The notes beneath the pieces are model-generated. The model made no database searches, had not been told where the DNA came from, and was given only the letters and a program-made list of their open reading frames with translations. A DNA stretch of 64,000 nt from Natronosalvus rutilus (lineage in GTDB: Archaea > Halobacteriota > Halobacteria > Halobacteriales > Natrialbaceae): the NCBI RefSeq assembly GCF_024204665.1, contig NZ_CP100355.1, forward strand, positions 434,001 through 498,000, written 5' to 3'. Position 1 is the first letter of the stretch. Each line of letters starts with the position of its first letter. The position numbers and the translations under genes are program-made. Of this stretch, positions 26,261-35,159 are shown one piece after another.

Positions 26261-26419
26261 TTATCTCCTGCCAGCCGCACACAATGTCGGTTTCGACCAC
26301 GGGACTGACTCGAGAGAGTCCGTCGCGAGTTCGGGGTGACGGGCGTCGATGGTCTTCCTGGCCCTGCCGTCGAGTTGAGTCAGCAGTTCTAGTGTATCGA
26401 TCCAGCCAATGTTCTCCAT
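26261..26419 (-). pseudogene. Coding-like fragment, unknown
   Basis: From ATG 26419 the minus strand gives 52 residues starting MENIGWIDTLELLTQLDG and containing DARHPELATDSLESV, with TAA at 26261. The same frame stays open upstream for about 26 more sense-looking residues before an in-frame TAG. Acidic composition and mixed helices look like a real protein end, but no family is recognised. It may be the tail of a decayed gene. Confidence 0.25.
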
Positions 26420-26583
26420 TGAACGGAATCGACCCTCCACGACTACGCCATCGGAAGATGTTGCCGCAACACTGGCGGTATAGGCAGTTGGCTACGCGAG
26501 GTACTGGTGCCGCCACTGATCAGAGGCACGACACTTGACACACCGTCGCGTCACTCCCGTTCTTCTCTCCTCTCGTGGATGTT

Positions 26584-26604
26584 GGGCACGATGGGATTCG
26601 AACC
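26584..26604 (-). repeat. Duplicate of tRNA-Arg 3' end (candidate att site)
   Basis: 21 bases identical to the 3' terminal stretch (T-loop to acceptor end) of the tRNA gene whose own copy is at 26687-26707, in the same orientation, 103 bp apart. Tyrosine integrases that use tRNA genes leave exactly this kind of direct repeat. Confidence 0.55.
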
Positions 26605-26685
26605 ACAGTCGCAGCAAAGCTGCTCCCTGATTCGAATCCATCGGCGTTCGTGATTCGCTCCTCACGTCCGTTCGTCGCAGAATCA

Positions 26686-26789
26686 CGGGCACGATGGGAT
26701 TCGAACCCACGACCGTCGGATGTCTTCCCCCACCGCAACCGCGACAGGGATAGAAGTCCGACGCTCTATCCAGACTGAGCTACGTGCCC
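26686..26789 (-). tRNA. tRNA-Arg(TCT) with 29-nt intron
   Basis: Reading the minus strand: acceptor GGGCACG pairs fully with CGTGCCC, D stem GCTC/GAGC, anticodon stem TCGGA/TCCGA, T stem GTGGG/CCCAT with loop TTCGAAT, discriminator G, CCA not encoded. The mature anticodon loop is CTTCTAA, i.e. anticodon TCT (reads AGA/AGG). A 29-nt intron starting TCCCTGTCGC and ending GGGGAAGAC is inserted after position 37, the canonical archaeal site removed by the splicing endonuclease. Mature length would be 75 nt. Confidence 0.93.
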
Positions 26790-26850
26790 TCGAGTCCCTG
26801 TCGTCTGTCAACCAGTATAAGCAGTGGGGATTTCGACGGACAAAACGCGT

Positions 26851-27711
26851 CTATCGAGCCCACTTGTGACCGCCTACCGACCCTTCCGGTCGACTCTCCG
26901 ACCTCGAGTCGAGATCCGGGAGATCTGGATGATTACCCGCATCGACTCCCGTCAGGACCACCCGGTCGCGCCGACGTTGCCACCGTCGATGGCGAACGTA
27001 GACGTGAACCGGGATCGTCTCGAGTCCGAGAAACTGCGCGACGGCCAGGCGCTCGAGCCCGTCGTGAAGAATCCACCGACCGTCGCGACCGACGTCGACC
27101 CGAATCTCGCCTGTCGCGGCCGGAAACGACGGGTAGGGGTCGACGACCGACCCAGCCTCGAGAACCGTCGATCGTTCGTCGCGACGCGCGCTGATCCGCG
27201 GACACCCCCGGGTTGCGAGGTCGGCGAGGTACCACTCGAGTGCGCTCCTGTCGCCGGACGGGACTGTCCGCTCGAGCACCGGGAGTGCTCGTGGGTTCGC
27301 ACCCTGGCCGCCTCCGGGTCGGGGGCCGCCATCCGCGGCTACGGCGAGCGGTTCACCCGCGCGTGCCGACGACGGACGCCCCTCGTCAGTGAACCACTGG
27401 ACGATGCGACGATAGCGATCGATTTCCCGGACCCGAGCGCTCTCGAGGTCCCACGTCCCGGGCACGACGGCCGGCACGTGCGTCGGCGACTTCGACTCGA
27501 GTGAGCTGCGCTGGCGTGGCTCGAGCGCGTATCGTATCCGATCCGGAGCGATGTCGACGACGCGAGATGGGTCGATCGGGGCCGCGTAGTGCCGTCCGCA
27601 GGTCCACCAGGTCTGTAGACGAATGCGCTGTCGGTGGTACCGACGAACGATCGAGGTTGCAGTGTGCTCACCGACGAATCGAAAAGCGAACACCGAGTCG
27701 GCCCACCACAT
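26851..27711 (-). CDS. ParB-like N-terminal-fold protein, unknown role
   Basis: 286 residues. Basic N-terminus; the C-terminal part holds GEIRVDVGRDGRWILHDGLE followed by RLAVAQFLGLETIPVHVYV and RHRRWQ. This is the ParB/Sulfiredoxin-type nucleotide-binding pattern (usually DGRHRLA), seen in haloarchaeal proteins that sit in glycosylation gene clusters. The canonical GRHR is GLER here, so nucleotide chemistry may be lost. The start is uncertain because the frame has several ATGs. Function unknown. Confidence 0.65.
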   Translation of the reverse strand: MWWADSVFAFRFVGEHTATSIVRRYHRQRIRLQTWWTCGRHYAAPIDPSRVVDIAPDRIRYALEPRQRSSLESKSPTHVPAVVPGTWDLESARVREIDRYRRIVQWFTDEGRPSSARAGEPLAVAADGGPRPGGGQGANPRALPVLERTVPSGDRSALEWYLADLATRGCPRISARRDERSTVLEAGSVVDPYPSFPAATGEIRVDVGRDGRWILHDGLERLAVAQFLGLETIPVHVYVRHRRWQRRRDRVVLTGVDAGNHPDLPDLDSRSESRPEGSVGGHKWAR

Positions 27712-27955
27712 CGACTACATCGGCCTCGAGCAGGGGCGTAAGTAATCGGGTGATAGGCGCCGGTAGCACGTTCGTACCGTCGGGCGAGCCACACTACGAG
27801 CGTCGACGGTTAGATCGGATCGTCGGGCGCGTACTCCTCAGTTCGTTCGACGAGCCAGCACCAAACGGCGTCACTCGAGTCGGTCGTACTCGTGCCAACG
27901 GCCACATCACTGGCGTCCTTTTCTCGTGGCGACCAGACTCGCGGGAACCTGAACT

Positions 27956-27964
27956 GGTTTATCC
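27956..27964 (+). promoter_or_regulatory. TATA box of serB
   Basis: GGTTTATCC is centred about 27 nt before ATG 27987, as expected for a leaderless transcript and decisive for this start over the long upstream frame. Confidence 0.5.
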
Positions 27965-27986
27965 CGGGACTGGCAATCCAGGAGTG

Positions 27987-28637
27987 ATGCGCGAAACGAT
28001 CGTTGCGTTCGACTTCGACGGCACCCTCTCCGATTCGGAGATGACCGTCCTGCTGGGGGACCGACTCGGCGTCGCCGACGAGATGGCCGAGATTACCGAG
28101 CGAGCGATGAACGACGAGATCGGCTACGCCGAGAGCCTGCGCTCGCGAGCGGCCCTGCTCGAGGGACTCGAGCGCGACGATGTCGAGGCCGCGTACGCAA
28201 ACGTGATCCTCCGCGAGGGGGCGGCGGACCTGATACAGGATCTGAACGAAGCCGGGATCACGACGGCGATTCTCACTGGCGGCTTCCAGCGCGGCGTCGA
28301 AGCGGCGCTCGAGCGTGACGGGACGAGGGTCGATCACGTCGTGTCGAACCGATTACCGCTCGACGCCGACGGCGAGGCGCTGACCGGCGACGTCGAGGGC
28401 CCGCTGATCGAGGGGACGAAAGACGACGCGCTTGCCGATCTCGCCGAGACCGTCGACGTGCCCCTCGAGTCGACGGTCGCGGTCGGCGACGGTGCGAACG
28501 ACCTGCCGATGCTCCGGGTAGCCGGCCTCGCCATCGGCTTCGATCCCAAGCCGGCCGTCGAGCCCCACTGTGACGTCGTCGTCACGACCATGGACGGTGT
28601 TCGATCGGAACTCCGTAAGGCGGGCATACTCGAGTGA
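27987..28637 (+). CDS. serB: Phosphoserine phosphatase (HAD family)
   Basis: 216 residues from ATG 27987 (MRETIVAFDFDGTLSDSEM). HAD motif I DFDGT at 9-13, motif II in TAILTGGFQRGVE, the Lys of motif III in the EGTKDDAL region, motif IV VGDGANDLPML. It hydrolyses O-phosphoserine to serine, the last step of the phosphorylated serine pathway. The cap region is small and helical as in SerB. No other serine genes are adjacent. Confidence 0.88.
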   Translation: MRETIVAFDFDGTLSDSEMTVLLGDRLGVADEMAEITERAMNDEIGYAESLRSRAALLEGLERDDVEAAYANVILREGAADLIQDLNEAGITTAILTGGFQRGVEAALERDGTRVDHVVSNRLPLDADGEALTGDVEGPLIEGTKDDALADLAETVDVPLESTVAVGDGANDLPMLRVAGLAIGFDPKPAVEPHCDVVVTTMDGVRSELRKAGILE

Positions 28638-28810
28638 ATGTTCGGATACTCTCCCCTCGAAAGTGGGTGCAAGCGATGCGAAGATCGTTCTGACCTCGGG
28701 GAGAATACAGATTAACTCGAATGATAGTCAATTTCTCACTAACTTAATTCCAACCAGCCATTTATGATACCAACGGACTTTTACCCACTCCCGAGAGAGG
28801 ACCGGTAACG

Positions 28811-29242
28811 ATGTGGCAAGATTTGGTTTTCATGGTTGGTAGCGGCCTGTCGATATTCTTCCTCGCCCCGACGCTACGGGATGCGACGGCGCGCGTACCG
28901 CTTGGAACGAGCCTCCCCTCGATGGGAATCGGAATGGTGTACGGTCTCACGTTTTCGACGATGGGAATGACGTTCTCGGCGATGGGCGCGCTCTGTGCCG
29001 GCTCGATGTGGGCGTTAATCGCACTCTTCCGCTCTCCCGGGAGCCAGGCGGCGCCGATTACTCGCGTCGACGGTCTCGCGCTCTTCGCTCGAGATGCACA
29101 ACGCTGGCTCGAGGACCTGATGGGCGGAACGAGCGTGCGCGACCAATTCGTCGTCGACGGCGAGTACGCCGGATCGGCGTACGGGAACGGGCCTGTCGAT
29201 ACCAGTATCGGGTTCGATCACGCACACACCGCCGACGACTAA
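28811..29242 (+). CDS. Small conserved haloarchaeal membrane protein
   Basis: 143 residues. Hydrophobic segments at MWQDLVFMVGSGLSIFFLAP, MGIGMVYGLTFSTMGMTF and GALCAGSMWALIALFRSP, then a hydrophilic tail of about 70 residues rich in Asp and Gly. A short motif LRDATARVPLGTSLPS lies between helices 1 and 2. Similar proteins exist in many haloarchaea; no function known to me. The last 4 nt overlap the convergent gene. Confidence 0.65.
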   Translation: MWQDLVFMVGSGLSIFFLAPTLRDATARVPLGTSLPSMGIGMVYGLTFSTMGMTFSAMGALCAGSMWALIALFRSPGSQAAPITRVDGLALFARDAQRWLEDLMGGTSVRDQFVVDGEYAGSAYGNGPVDTSIGFDHAHTADD

Positions 29243-30279
29243 TCGTCCGACGGGCGGTACCGGTCGTGGTCGCGACCGCGGTCTCGGTTGCGATTGTGGT
29301 CATGGTCGTGGCCATCGGCAGGTTCGGTCGGCGAATCATCGGGTTTGTAGCGATTGTGATCGTGGCCCTGACCGGTTTCCGAAGGCAATTCCTTCGCGTT
29401 CTCGGATCTGGTCCCGGTGTCGTCTGGGTGCTCGTCCTTCGGTTCGACGTTCGGTACCATCGACGAAGTTCCATCCGCGATTCGTGACTGCGGAGCCAGT
29501 TCGGCTGGGTTGTCGCGTTCCGACGGTTCTTCCTCACTCGAGTCGGCATCGACCCGCGAGGACATCGTAAAGCGCGTCCAGGAGCGAACGAGGATAGCGC
29601 CCAGCGACGTAAATGCGAGAACCAGGACGATGGACGTGAGGAGAAACGACGTGTCGAGCCCGATGGCTATTGTTTCGACGTCGGTCTCCCGCCTGACGTT
29701 CGAATTGGCTGCTTCCGGCGAGTACCTCGCGAATCGGGTCAGCAACGCGAGCGCGCCGACGTACACCACACTGGCCACACTGACGGCGACGGCGGTCACG
29801 GCGGTCGTCTCTGACTCGAAGTGCCTGCCGACGACGGCGCCCGCGGTCACCAGTACGAGTATCGCGATCGGAACGAGAAGCATTGGTCCGATCTGAAGGG
29901 TCTGAATCATCAGGTAGGGCGCACCCTCTGGTTCCTGGGCGAGCGATCCACCGTAACTGACGAGCGTGACGATGCCCGCGTACACCCACGCACCCGGTTC
30001 GCCCTCGCCGGGACTCATCCCGCTTCTGGTGGCCAGAGTGAGCTGATAGGCAACGAGATACACGACGGCGAACACGGTCACGCCGGTGAGCGAACCTATT
30101 TTGACGTACTGCGGGACCCTGTCGACGAACTGTACTGCCTTGGAACGCGCCACGCCGATAACGGAAGTCGATTCATCGTGCTCGTTCGCCAACGTTCGTT
30201 GATCCGTTCCCGCTCCGTCGTTGGAGGAGTCAGGAGATGCAGAGGACCGTTCGTACTCGAGGCGGCGCTCGGGGGCCAT
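29239..30279 (-). CDS. Membrane protein with His/Asp-rich C-terminal tail
   Basis: 346 residues. N-terminal ~55 residues hydrophilic, five helices between about 58 and 240 (for example IGSLTGVTVFAVVYLVAYQL and IGPMLLVPIAILVLVTAGAV), then a ~105-residue tail with GHDHNRYKPDD and DGHDHDHNRNRDRGRDHD. The His/Asp repeats could bind metal ions such as zinc, nickel or copper; whether it is a transporter or a sensor is not clear. No family recognised. Convergent with the preceding small membrane protein gene. Confidence 0.65.
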   Translation of the reverse strand: MAPERRLEYERSSASPDSSNDGAGTDQRTLANEHDESTSVIGVARSKAVQFVDRVPQYVKIGSLTGVTVFAVVYLVAYQLTLATRSGMSPGEGEPGAWVYAGIVTLVSYGGSLAQEPEGAPYLMIQTLQIGPMLLVPIAILVLVTAGAVVGRHFESETTAVTAVAVSVASVVYVGALALLTRFARYSPEAANSNVRRETDVETIAIGLDTSFLLTSIVLVLAFTSLGAILVRSWTRFTMSSRVDADSSEEEPSERDNPAELAPQSRIADGTSSMVPNVEPKDEHPDDTGTRSENAKELPSETGQGHDHNRYKPDDSPTEPADGHDHDHNRNRDRGRDHDRYRPSDD

Positions 30280-30370
30280 ACCGGTCCGACGAACCCAACA
30301 CTAGTTAGTCTTTTGATCAGTAAGACAATCCTCACGCTGTACCCTGCGGCGAACAGGAGGACGAGCGTAC

Positions 30371-31612
30371 TCACCGCGAGAAGAGACTTGTGTGGACGGG
30401 CGCGAACGGACTCGACTCCGCCCGTTCGACGGTGTCCGTGATCGCTCGCCCCTGGAGGCCGGCCTCGAGCAGCCCCGACAGCGGCGGGCCGACCTTCTCG
30501 GGTTCGACGAGGAACGCGTCGTGGCCGTGGTCGGAGTCTACGACGTGGTGGGCGACGTCGATGCCGGCTTCTCGACAGGTCTCGGCGAGGGCTTCGGCCT
30601 GTTCGACGGTGAAGTGCCAGTCGCCGGTAAACGAGAGGAGCAACAGGTCGCCCTCGAAGGCGGCCAGCGCGTCGGCGTCGGACTCGTAGCCGGCGGCGAG
30701 GTCGAAGTCGTCCATCGCCCGGGTCAGGTAGAGGTAGCTGTTCGCGTCGAACCGGTCGACGAAGCGCTCGGCCTGGTAGTCGAGGTAGGATTCGACCTCG
30801 CGATACGGGAAGAACGCACCGGCCGGGTCCGTCGGCCCGTCTCGAGTCGCCTCGCGGCCGGCCGCTCGACGACCGAACTTTCGGTCCATGGAGGCCTTCG
30901 AGAGGTACATGATGTGGCCAATCTGGCGGGCTCGAGCCAGGCCGTTCGCCGGGCCGGCCTCGAGTGATCCGTCGCCAGCCTTGATCCCATCGTCCTCGAC
31001 CTCGTAGTAGTGGCCGCCGTTCCAGTCCGGGTCGCTCGTGATCGCCCGCCGAGCGACCGCGTCGAGGGCCAGACACTGCGGATCGAGCCGAGGTGCGGTC
31101 GCGACGGCGCCTGCACACTCGACGTCGTCGGGGTAGCGCCGGAGCCAGTCGAGGACGTTCATCCCGCCGACGGAGCCGCCGACGACCGCTCGCAGGCGAC
31201 CGACGCCGAGTTCGTCGAGCAGTCGCCGCTGGGCGCGCGTCCAGTCGCCGACCGTCACGGGCGGAAAGTCGGTTCCGTAGGGCCGTCCAGTATCGGGATT
31301 CTCGCTCGAGGGGCCGGTCGTGCCGTAGCACGACCCCGGAACGTTCGCACAGACGACGTAGTACTCCGTCGTGTCGATCGCCTTTCCGGGGCCGACGACG
31401 TCGCCCCACCAGGCGCGGGCCTGTCCGGCGGTCTCGTCGCCAGCGTCGGGACGGCGAGCGACGTGAGCGCTCCCGGTGAGTGCGTGACAGACGAGGACCG
31501 CGTTCGAGCCGTCGAACTCGCCGTAGGTCTCGTAGGCGACCTCGAGCGACGGGGTGGATTCCCCGCACTCGAAGGTGAACGACCCGAGGTCGACCGTGTC
31601 CCTGGTGGTCAT
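30371..31612 (-). CDS. metX: Homoserine O-acetyltransferase
   Basis: 413 residues, alpha/beta-hydrolase fold. Nucleophile elbow GGSVGGM, the catalytic acid in [14 protein letters not shown] and the C-terminal [13 protein letters not shown] with the catalytic His. It acetylates homoserine with acetyl-CoA, giving the substrate for the enzyme encoded directly upstream. It begins 4 bp after the metY stop, so the two form one operon. A few C-terminal residues beyond the family end (VHTSLFSR) are extra. Confidence 0.93.
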   Translation of the reverse strand: MTTRDTVDLGSFTFECGESTPSLEVAYETYGEFDGSNAVLVCHALTGSAHVARRPDAGDETAGQARAWWGDVVGPGKAIDTTEYYVVCANVPGSCYGTTGPSSENPDTGRPYGTDFPPVTVGDWTRAQRRLLDELGVGRLRAVVGGSVGGMNVLDWLRRYPDDVECAGAVATAPRLDPQCLALDAVARRAITSDPDWNGGHYYEVEDDGIKAGDGSLEAGPANGLARARQIGHIMYLSKASMDRKFGRRAAGREATRDGPTDPAGAFFPYREVESYLDYQAERFVDRFDANSYLYLTRAMDDFDLAAGYESDADALAAFEGDLLLLSFTGDWHFTVEQAEALAETCREAGIDVAHHVVDSDHGHDAFLVEPEKVGPPLSGLLEAGLQGRAITDTVERAESSPFAPVHTSLFSR

Positions 31613-31616
31613 CAGG

Positions 31617-32966
31617 TCACTCGCCTCCTGCCGATGTCGTCGCCTGCTCGATCGCTTGCTCGAGGTCGGCCAGGATGTCCTCGGGATCTTCGATGCCGAC
31701 CGACAGACGGACGAGGTCGGGCGTGACGCCGGCGTCGGCCTGCTCCTCGGGCGTGAGCTGGCCGTGGGTCGTGCTCGCGGGGTGGATGACGAGTGTCTTC
31801 GCGTCGCCGATGTTCGCGAGGAACTGGGCGACCTCGACGGACTCGCAAAACCGCTTGCCGGCCGCGTAGCCCCCGCGCGCGTCGTCCGAATCCGGCTCCC
31901 CGGCGCCCTCGAGGCCGAACGCGATCATGCTCCCGTAATCCGCGAGGTAGGTCGCGGCGTTGTCGTGAGTGGGGTGGCTCTCGAGCCCCGGGTAGGTGAC
32001 CCAGGCCACGTCGTCGTGGTCGGCGAGGTAGTCGGCGACGATGGCGGCGTTCTCGCAGTGTTTCTCGATTCGGAGAGGAAGCGTCTCGAGTCCCTGGAGC
32101 GTCTCCCAGGCGTCGACGGGCGACTGCTGGTTGCCGAGGCTGCGCGTCGACCGGTAGCGGACGGCGGCGGCCAGCGGCGCGTCCGCGAAGTCCCGCGAGA
32201 AGTCGACGTCGTGGTAGGCGTCGTTCGGGCCGGCGACCTCCTCGTAGCCGTGGGCGCCCCAGTCGAACGACCCGCCGTCGGCGACGACGCCCCCGACCGT
32301 CGTTCCGGAGCCGTGAATCCACTTCGTCGTCGACTCCCAGACCACGTCGGCACCGTGCTCGAGCGGCCGGCACAGCGCGGGCGAGGCGAACGTGTTGTCG
32401 ACGACCAGCGGGACGCCGTTGCCGTGGGCGATGTCGGCGATCGTTTCGAAGTCGGGGGTGACGAGCGAGGGGTTGCCGACCGTCTCGACGTGAACGAAGG
32501 CCGTGTCCTCGTCGATGGCCTCGGCGTAGGCGTCCGCTTCGAGCGTCGGGACGAATCGGGTGTCGATCCCGCGCCGAGCGGCCGTCTTCGCGAAGTACGC
32601 GGTCGTCCCCCCGTAGGTGTCCGTCGAACAGACGACGTTGTCGCCGGATTCGGCGAGGACGAGGACGATGGAGTCCAGCGCGGCCATCCCGCTCGCGCTC
32701 GCGACGGCGCCGCTCGCGCCCTCGAGCGAGGCGAGGCGCTCTTCGAGAACGTTCACGGTGGGGTTGCTGATCCGCGAGTAGATGTGACCCTCGCGCTCGA
32801 GGGCGTACAGGTCGGCGGCGGTATCCGCGTCGTCGAAGGTGTAGGAGGTCGTCTGGTAGATCGGTACCGCGGCCGCACCGGTGGCCGGATCGCCGTCGTA
32901 GCCGGCGTGGACGCTCCGGGTGGCCAGCCCGGGGCTCGAGGGGCCGTCGCTCTCGTCGTTGCTCAT
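31617..32966 (-). CDS. metY: O-acetylhomoserine sulfhydrylase
   Basis: 449 residues, Cys/Met metabolism PLP family. Seen: [18 protein letters not shown] at the start, [20 protein letters not shown], and [15 protein letters not shown] with the PLP lysine. It makes homocysteine from O-acetylhomoserine and sulfide (direct sulfhydrylation), followed by MetX in the same operon. The acidic insertion near [13 protein letters not shown] is a haloarchaeal adaptation. Confidence 0.93.
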   Translation of the reverse strand: MSNDESDGPSSPGLATRSVHAGYDGDPATGAAAVPIYQTTSYTFDDADTAADLYALEREGHIYSRISNPTVNVLEERLASLEGASGAVASASGMAALDSIVLVLAESGDNVVCSTDTYGGTTAYFAKTAARRGIDTRFVPTLEADAYAEAIDEDTAFVHVETVGNPSLVTPDFETIADIAHGNGVPLVVDNTFASPALCRPLEHGADVVWESTTKWIHGSGTTVGGVVADGGSFDWGAHGYEEVAGPNDAYHDVDFSRDFADAPLAAAVRYRSTRSLGNQQSPVDAWETLQGLETLPLRIEKHCENAAIVADYLADHDDVAWVTYPGLESHPTHDNAATYLADYGSMIAFGLEGAGEPDSDDARGGYAAGKRFCESVEVAQFLANIGDAKTLVIHPASTTHGQLTPEEQADAGVTPDLVRLSVGIEDPEDILADLEQAIEQATTSAGGE

Positions 32967-33126
32967 GTTTCATATGCATACTTCTGCGCAGACTTATGCA
33001 CAGCAGTAACGGCAAATACGGCCATCGAGTGAGAGCGATTCGCTTGCACGGAGGTCGAACGAGTGTGTTAGAGGGGACTCGAGCCGACCCGGAACTGACG
33101 GTTTCATAGGTCTCGAGTGCCAACAC

Positions 33127-34359
33127 GTGCGCGTGCACTCGAACGACCGGGATCGGATCGTCCTCGCGACGGTCGTCTTCGCCGTGCTCTTCTCTCAGCT
33201 ACTGCTCTACCCGGGCATCGCGGACCTCGTCGAGGCTCTCGGGGCGGGAGAAACCACCTCACCGTTGACGTCGACCGCACTCGACGCCAGTATGTGGTTC
33301 CTCGTCGCGGAGTTCGCCGCCTACGTCGTCTTCGTCGGACTCTGGGGAATCGCCAGCGACGCAACCGGCAAGCGGACGCCGTTCATCGTCGCGAGCGCCC
33401 TCGCCGGGAGTGCCGGCTACGCCGTCCTCGCGCTCATCGGCGCGTTCGCCTCGCTCTCCTTCGGGGGCGTTCTCCTCTTGCGCGCGTTCCAGGGAGCGAT
33501 GACCGTCGGCGCGCTCTCGCTCACTATGACGATGCTCATGGACCTCGAGGGCGGCCACGGTCGGAACATGGGCGCGGCCGGGATCGCCATCGGTCTCGGC
33601 GCCGCGATGGGTGCCCCGGTCGGCGGGCAACTCACGGCGGTCGACCCCCTCGCCCCGCTCGCGGCCGCAGCCGTCTTGCTCGGTCTGGTCGGCCTCCTCG
33701 TGACCCTCGCGACCGACCGCGCACCCAGCACGCGCCGGCGAGCGAGCGCGATCCTGGAGGGCGTCCGACGACGACCGACGCTGTCGATCCCCTACGCGTT
33801 CGGCTTCATCGACCGGCTGACGGCTGGCTTTTTCGCGCTGGTCGGGACGCTGTACTTTCAGGCGACGTTCGAGGTGGACGCCGCCACGACCGGCCTCCTG
33901 CTCGCGTGCTTTTTCGCCCCGTTCGCCCTCCTGCAGTACCCCATGGGCGCGCTCTCGGATCGCATTGGCCGGACCGTCCCCATCGTCGTCGGGTCGCTCT
34001 GTTACGGCGTCGGCATTCTCGCGGTCGGCGCCGCTCCATCGGTTACCCTCGCCGCGGCGATGATGGTCGTCGTCGGCATCCTGGGGGCGCTCATCTCGCC
34101 GGCGACGATGGCCCTCGTCACCGACCTCGCGGCCGACGGCGAGCGCGGATTGGCGATGGCCGGGTTCAACCTGGCCGGCAGCCTCGGCTTTCTCGGCGGA
34201 TTCCTCATCGGAGGCACGGTCGCCAGCCAGTACGGCTACGAGCTGGCGTTCCTCGTCGTCGGCGGCCTCGAGATCGCGATCGCCATCGTCGCCGCACCCG
34301 CGTTCGTACACCTCTCGCTCGGCCGGGGATCGCTGTCGCTCGAGGGTCGAGACGTCTAG
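33127..34359 (+). CDS. MFS transporter
   Basis: 410 residues, about 12 helices. Motif A as GIASDATGKRTPF between helices 2 and 3 and again GALSDRIGRTVP in the second half, which marks a drug:H+ antiporter-like carrier. The start is a GTG (33127 or 33133); no ATG fits. Substrate unknown. Divergent from metY with 160 bp between. Confidence 0.85.
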   Translation: MRVHSNDRDRIVLATVVFAVLFSQLLLYPGIADLVEALGAGETTSPLTSTALDASMWFLVAEFAAYVVFVGLWGIASDATGKRTPFIVASALAGSAGYAVLALIGAFASLSFGGVLLLRAFQGAMTVGALSLTMTMLMDLEGGHGRNMGAAGIAIGLGAAMGAPVGGQLTAVDPLAPLAAAAVLLGLVGLLVTLATDRAPSTRRRASAILEGVRRRPTLSIPYAFGFIDRLTAGFFALVGTLYFQATFEVDAATTGLLLACFFAPFALLQYPMGALSDRIGRTVPIVVGSLCYGVGILAVGAAPSVTLAAAMMVVVGILGALISPATMALVTDLAADGERGLAMAGFNLAGSLGFLGGFLIGGTVASQYGYELAFLVVGGLEIAIAIVAAPAFVHLSLGRGSLSLEGRDV

Positions 34360-34507
34360 GCAGACGGAACCCTCTCTAGCGGAGTGAGTTCTCGTCGTAT
34401 TACTGTCTAATAACGTCGAGATCGGCCTATTTTCGGTGCTTCAGCCGTCGAGAATCGGTCAGTTGACGTGTTGGTTCGTAACAAAAAACCGGCAGTTGCA
34501 GGTCATC

Positions 34508-34516
34508 GTTATATCC
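34508..34516 (+). promoter_or_regulatory. TATA box of the NET-repeat lipoprotein
   Basis: GTTATATCC lies 22 nt before ATG 34534 and 28 nt before ATG 34540; the second spacing fits a leaderless message best, so the true start may be six bases downstream of the one annotated. Confidence 0.45.
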
Positions 34517-34533
34517 ATCCGTTTGATGAACCG

Positions 34534-34890
34534 ATGAGTATGGGATCAAAACAACCCTACTCACGACGACGAATACTCGGTATTTCAGGCGTTGCGCTTT
34601 CGGCTGTCCTCGCTGGATGTGGCGGGCCGAGCGACGAGGAGGGTGCGCCAGAGAACGAGACCGGTATTGGCGACGACAACGAAACTGATACCGGCGCTGG
34701 CGACGAGGAGGACAACGAAACCGACATCGGCGACGATAACGAAACCGACGACAACGAAACCGACATCGGCGACGATAACGAAACCGACGACAACGAAACC
34801 GACATCGGCGACGATAACGAAACCGACGACAACGAAACCGACATCGGCGACGATAACGAAACCGACGACAACGAAACCGAAGACGAATAG
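34534..34890 (+). CDS. Tat lipoprotein made of Asn-Glu-Thr sequon repeats
   Basis: 118 residues. N-terminus with SRRRILGISG and VLAGC gives a Tat signal and lipobox with Cys29. The mature chain of about 90 residues has almost no other residues than Asp, Asn, Glu, Thr, Ile and Gly; it contains eleven N-E-T tripeptides. N-x-S/T is the sequon for archaeal AglB N-glycosylation, so every NET could carry a glycan. The repeated unit is 13 residues (DNETDIGDDNETD) from four exact 39-bp copies. A lipid-anchored, strongly negative and possibly densely glycosylated stalk without any folded domain. No family recognised. Confidence 0.7.
   Translation: MSMGSKQPYSRRRILGISGVALSAVLAGCGGPSDEEGAPENETGIGDDNETDTGAGDEEDNETDIGDDNETDDNETDIGDDNETDDNETDIGDDNETDDNETDIGDDNETDDNETEDE
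34711..34880 (+). repeat. 39-bp in-frame tandem repeat
   Basis: Four full copies (34711-34749, 34750-34788, 34789-34827, 34828-34866) plus a partial fifth. Copies look identical base for base, which points to recent expansion or to recombination keeping them alike. Not a CRISPR: no spacers and it is inside a coding frame. Confidence 0.9.
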
Positions 34891-35159
34891 CCCTTCGCGC
34901 ATCAACCGGTTTTATCGACCTGGTAGAGCACCGCTCGAGACGACGGACTGACGAGCCGCTGAGCCACGAGGCAGCGTCTCGTGGCTGCCATCCGCGGACG
35001 AAACCGGCCGTCTCGACTCCGTATAGCTGTCACGTGAACTAGTAACACGCTCACCACCATCATTGTCAAGTGTTATCACACCCCTTCGATTTGCGAGCTT
35101 CTGAGGTTCGAGAAGCGCGTATAGCAACATAGATATACGTTCGAGTCATTTGGTGGATA

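Larger units (their letters stand above)
26157..26685. other. Gene-poor segment next to tRNA-Arg, possible integration remnant
   Basis: 529 bp without a convincing intact gene. It holds a coding-like fragment on the minus strand (26261-26419), a copy of the tRNA 3' end (26584-26604), a GCAGC-TTT-GCTGC-type hairpin near 26610-26625, and a 7-bp inverted repeat GTGATTC/GAATCAC (26650-26656 and 26680-26686) that abuts the tRNA. Confidence 0.4.

Noticed and set aside
28762-28950. 62-residue minus-strand frame opposite the small membrane protein
   Set aside because: Antisense of the MWQDLVF membrane protein; no independent support.
34711-34880. Tandem repeats resembling a CRISPR array
   Set aside because: Units are adjacent without spacers and encode in-frame NET repeats of a lipoprotein.
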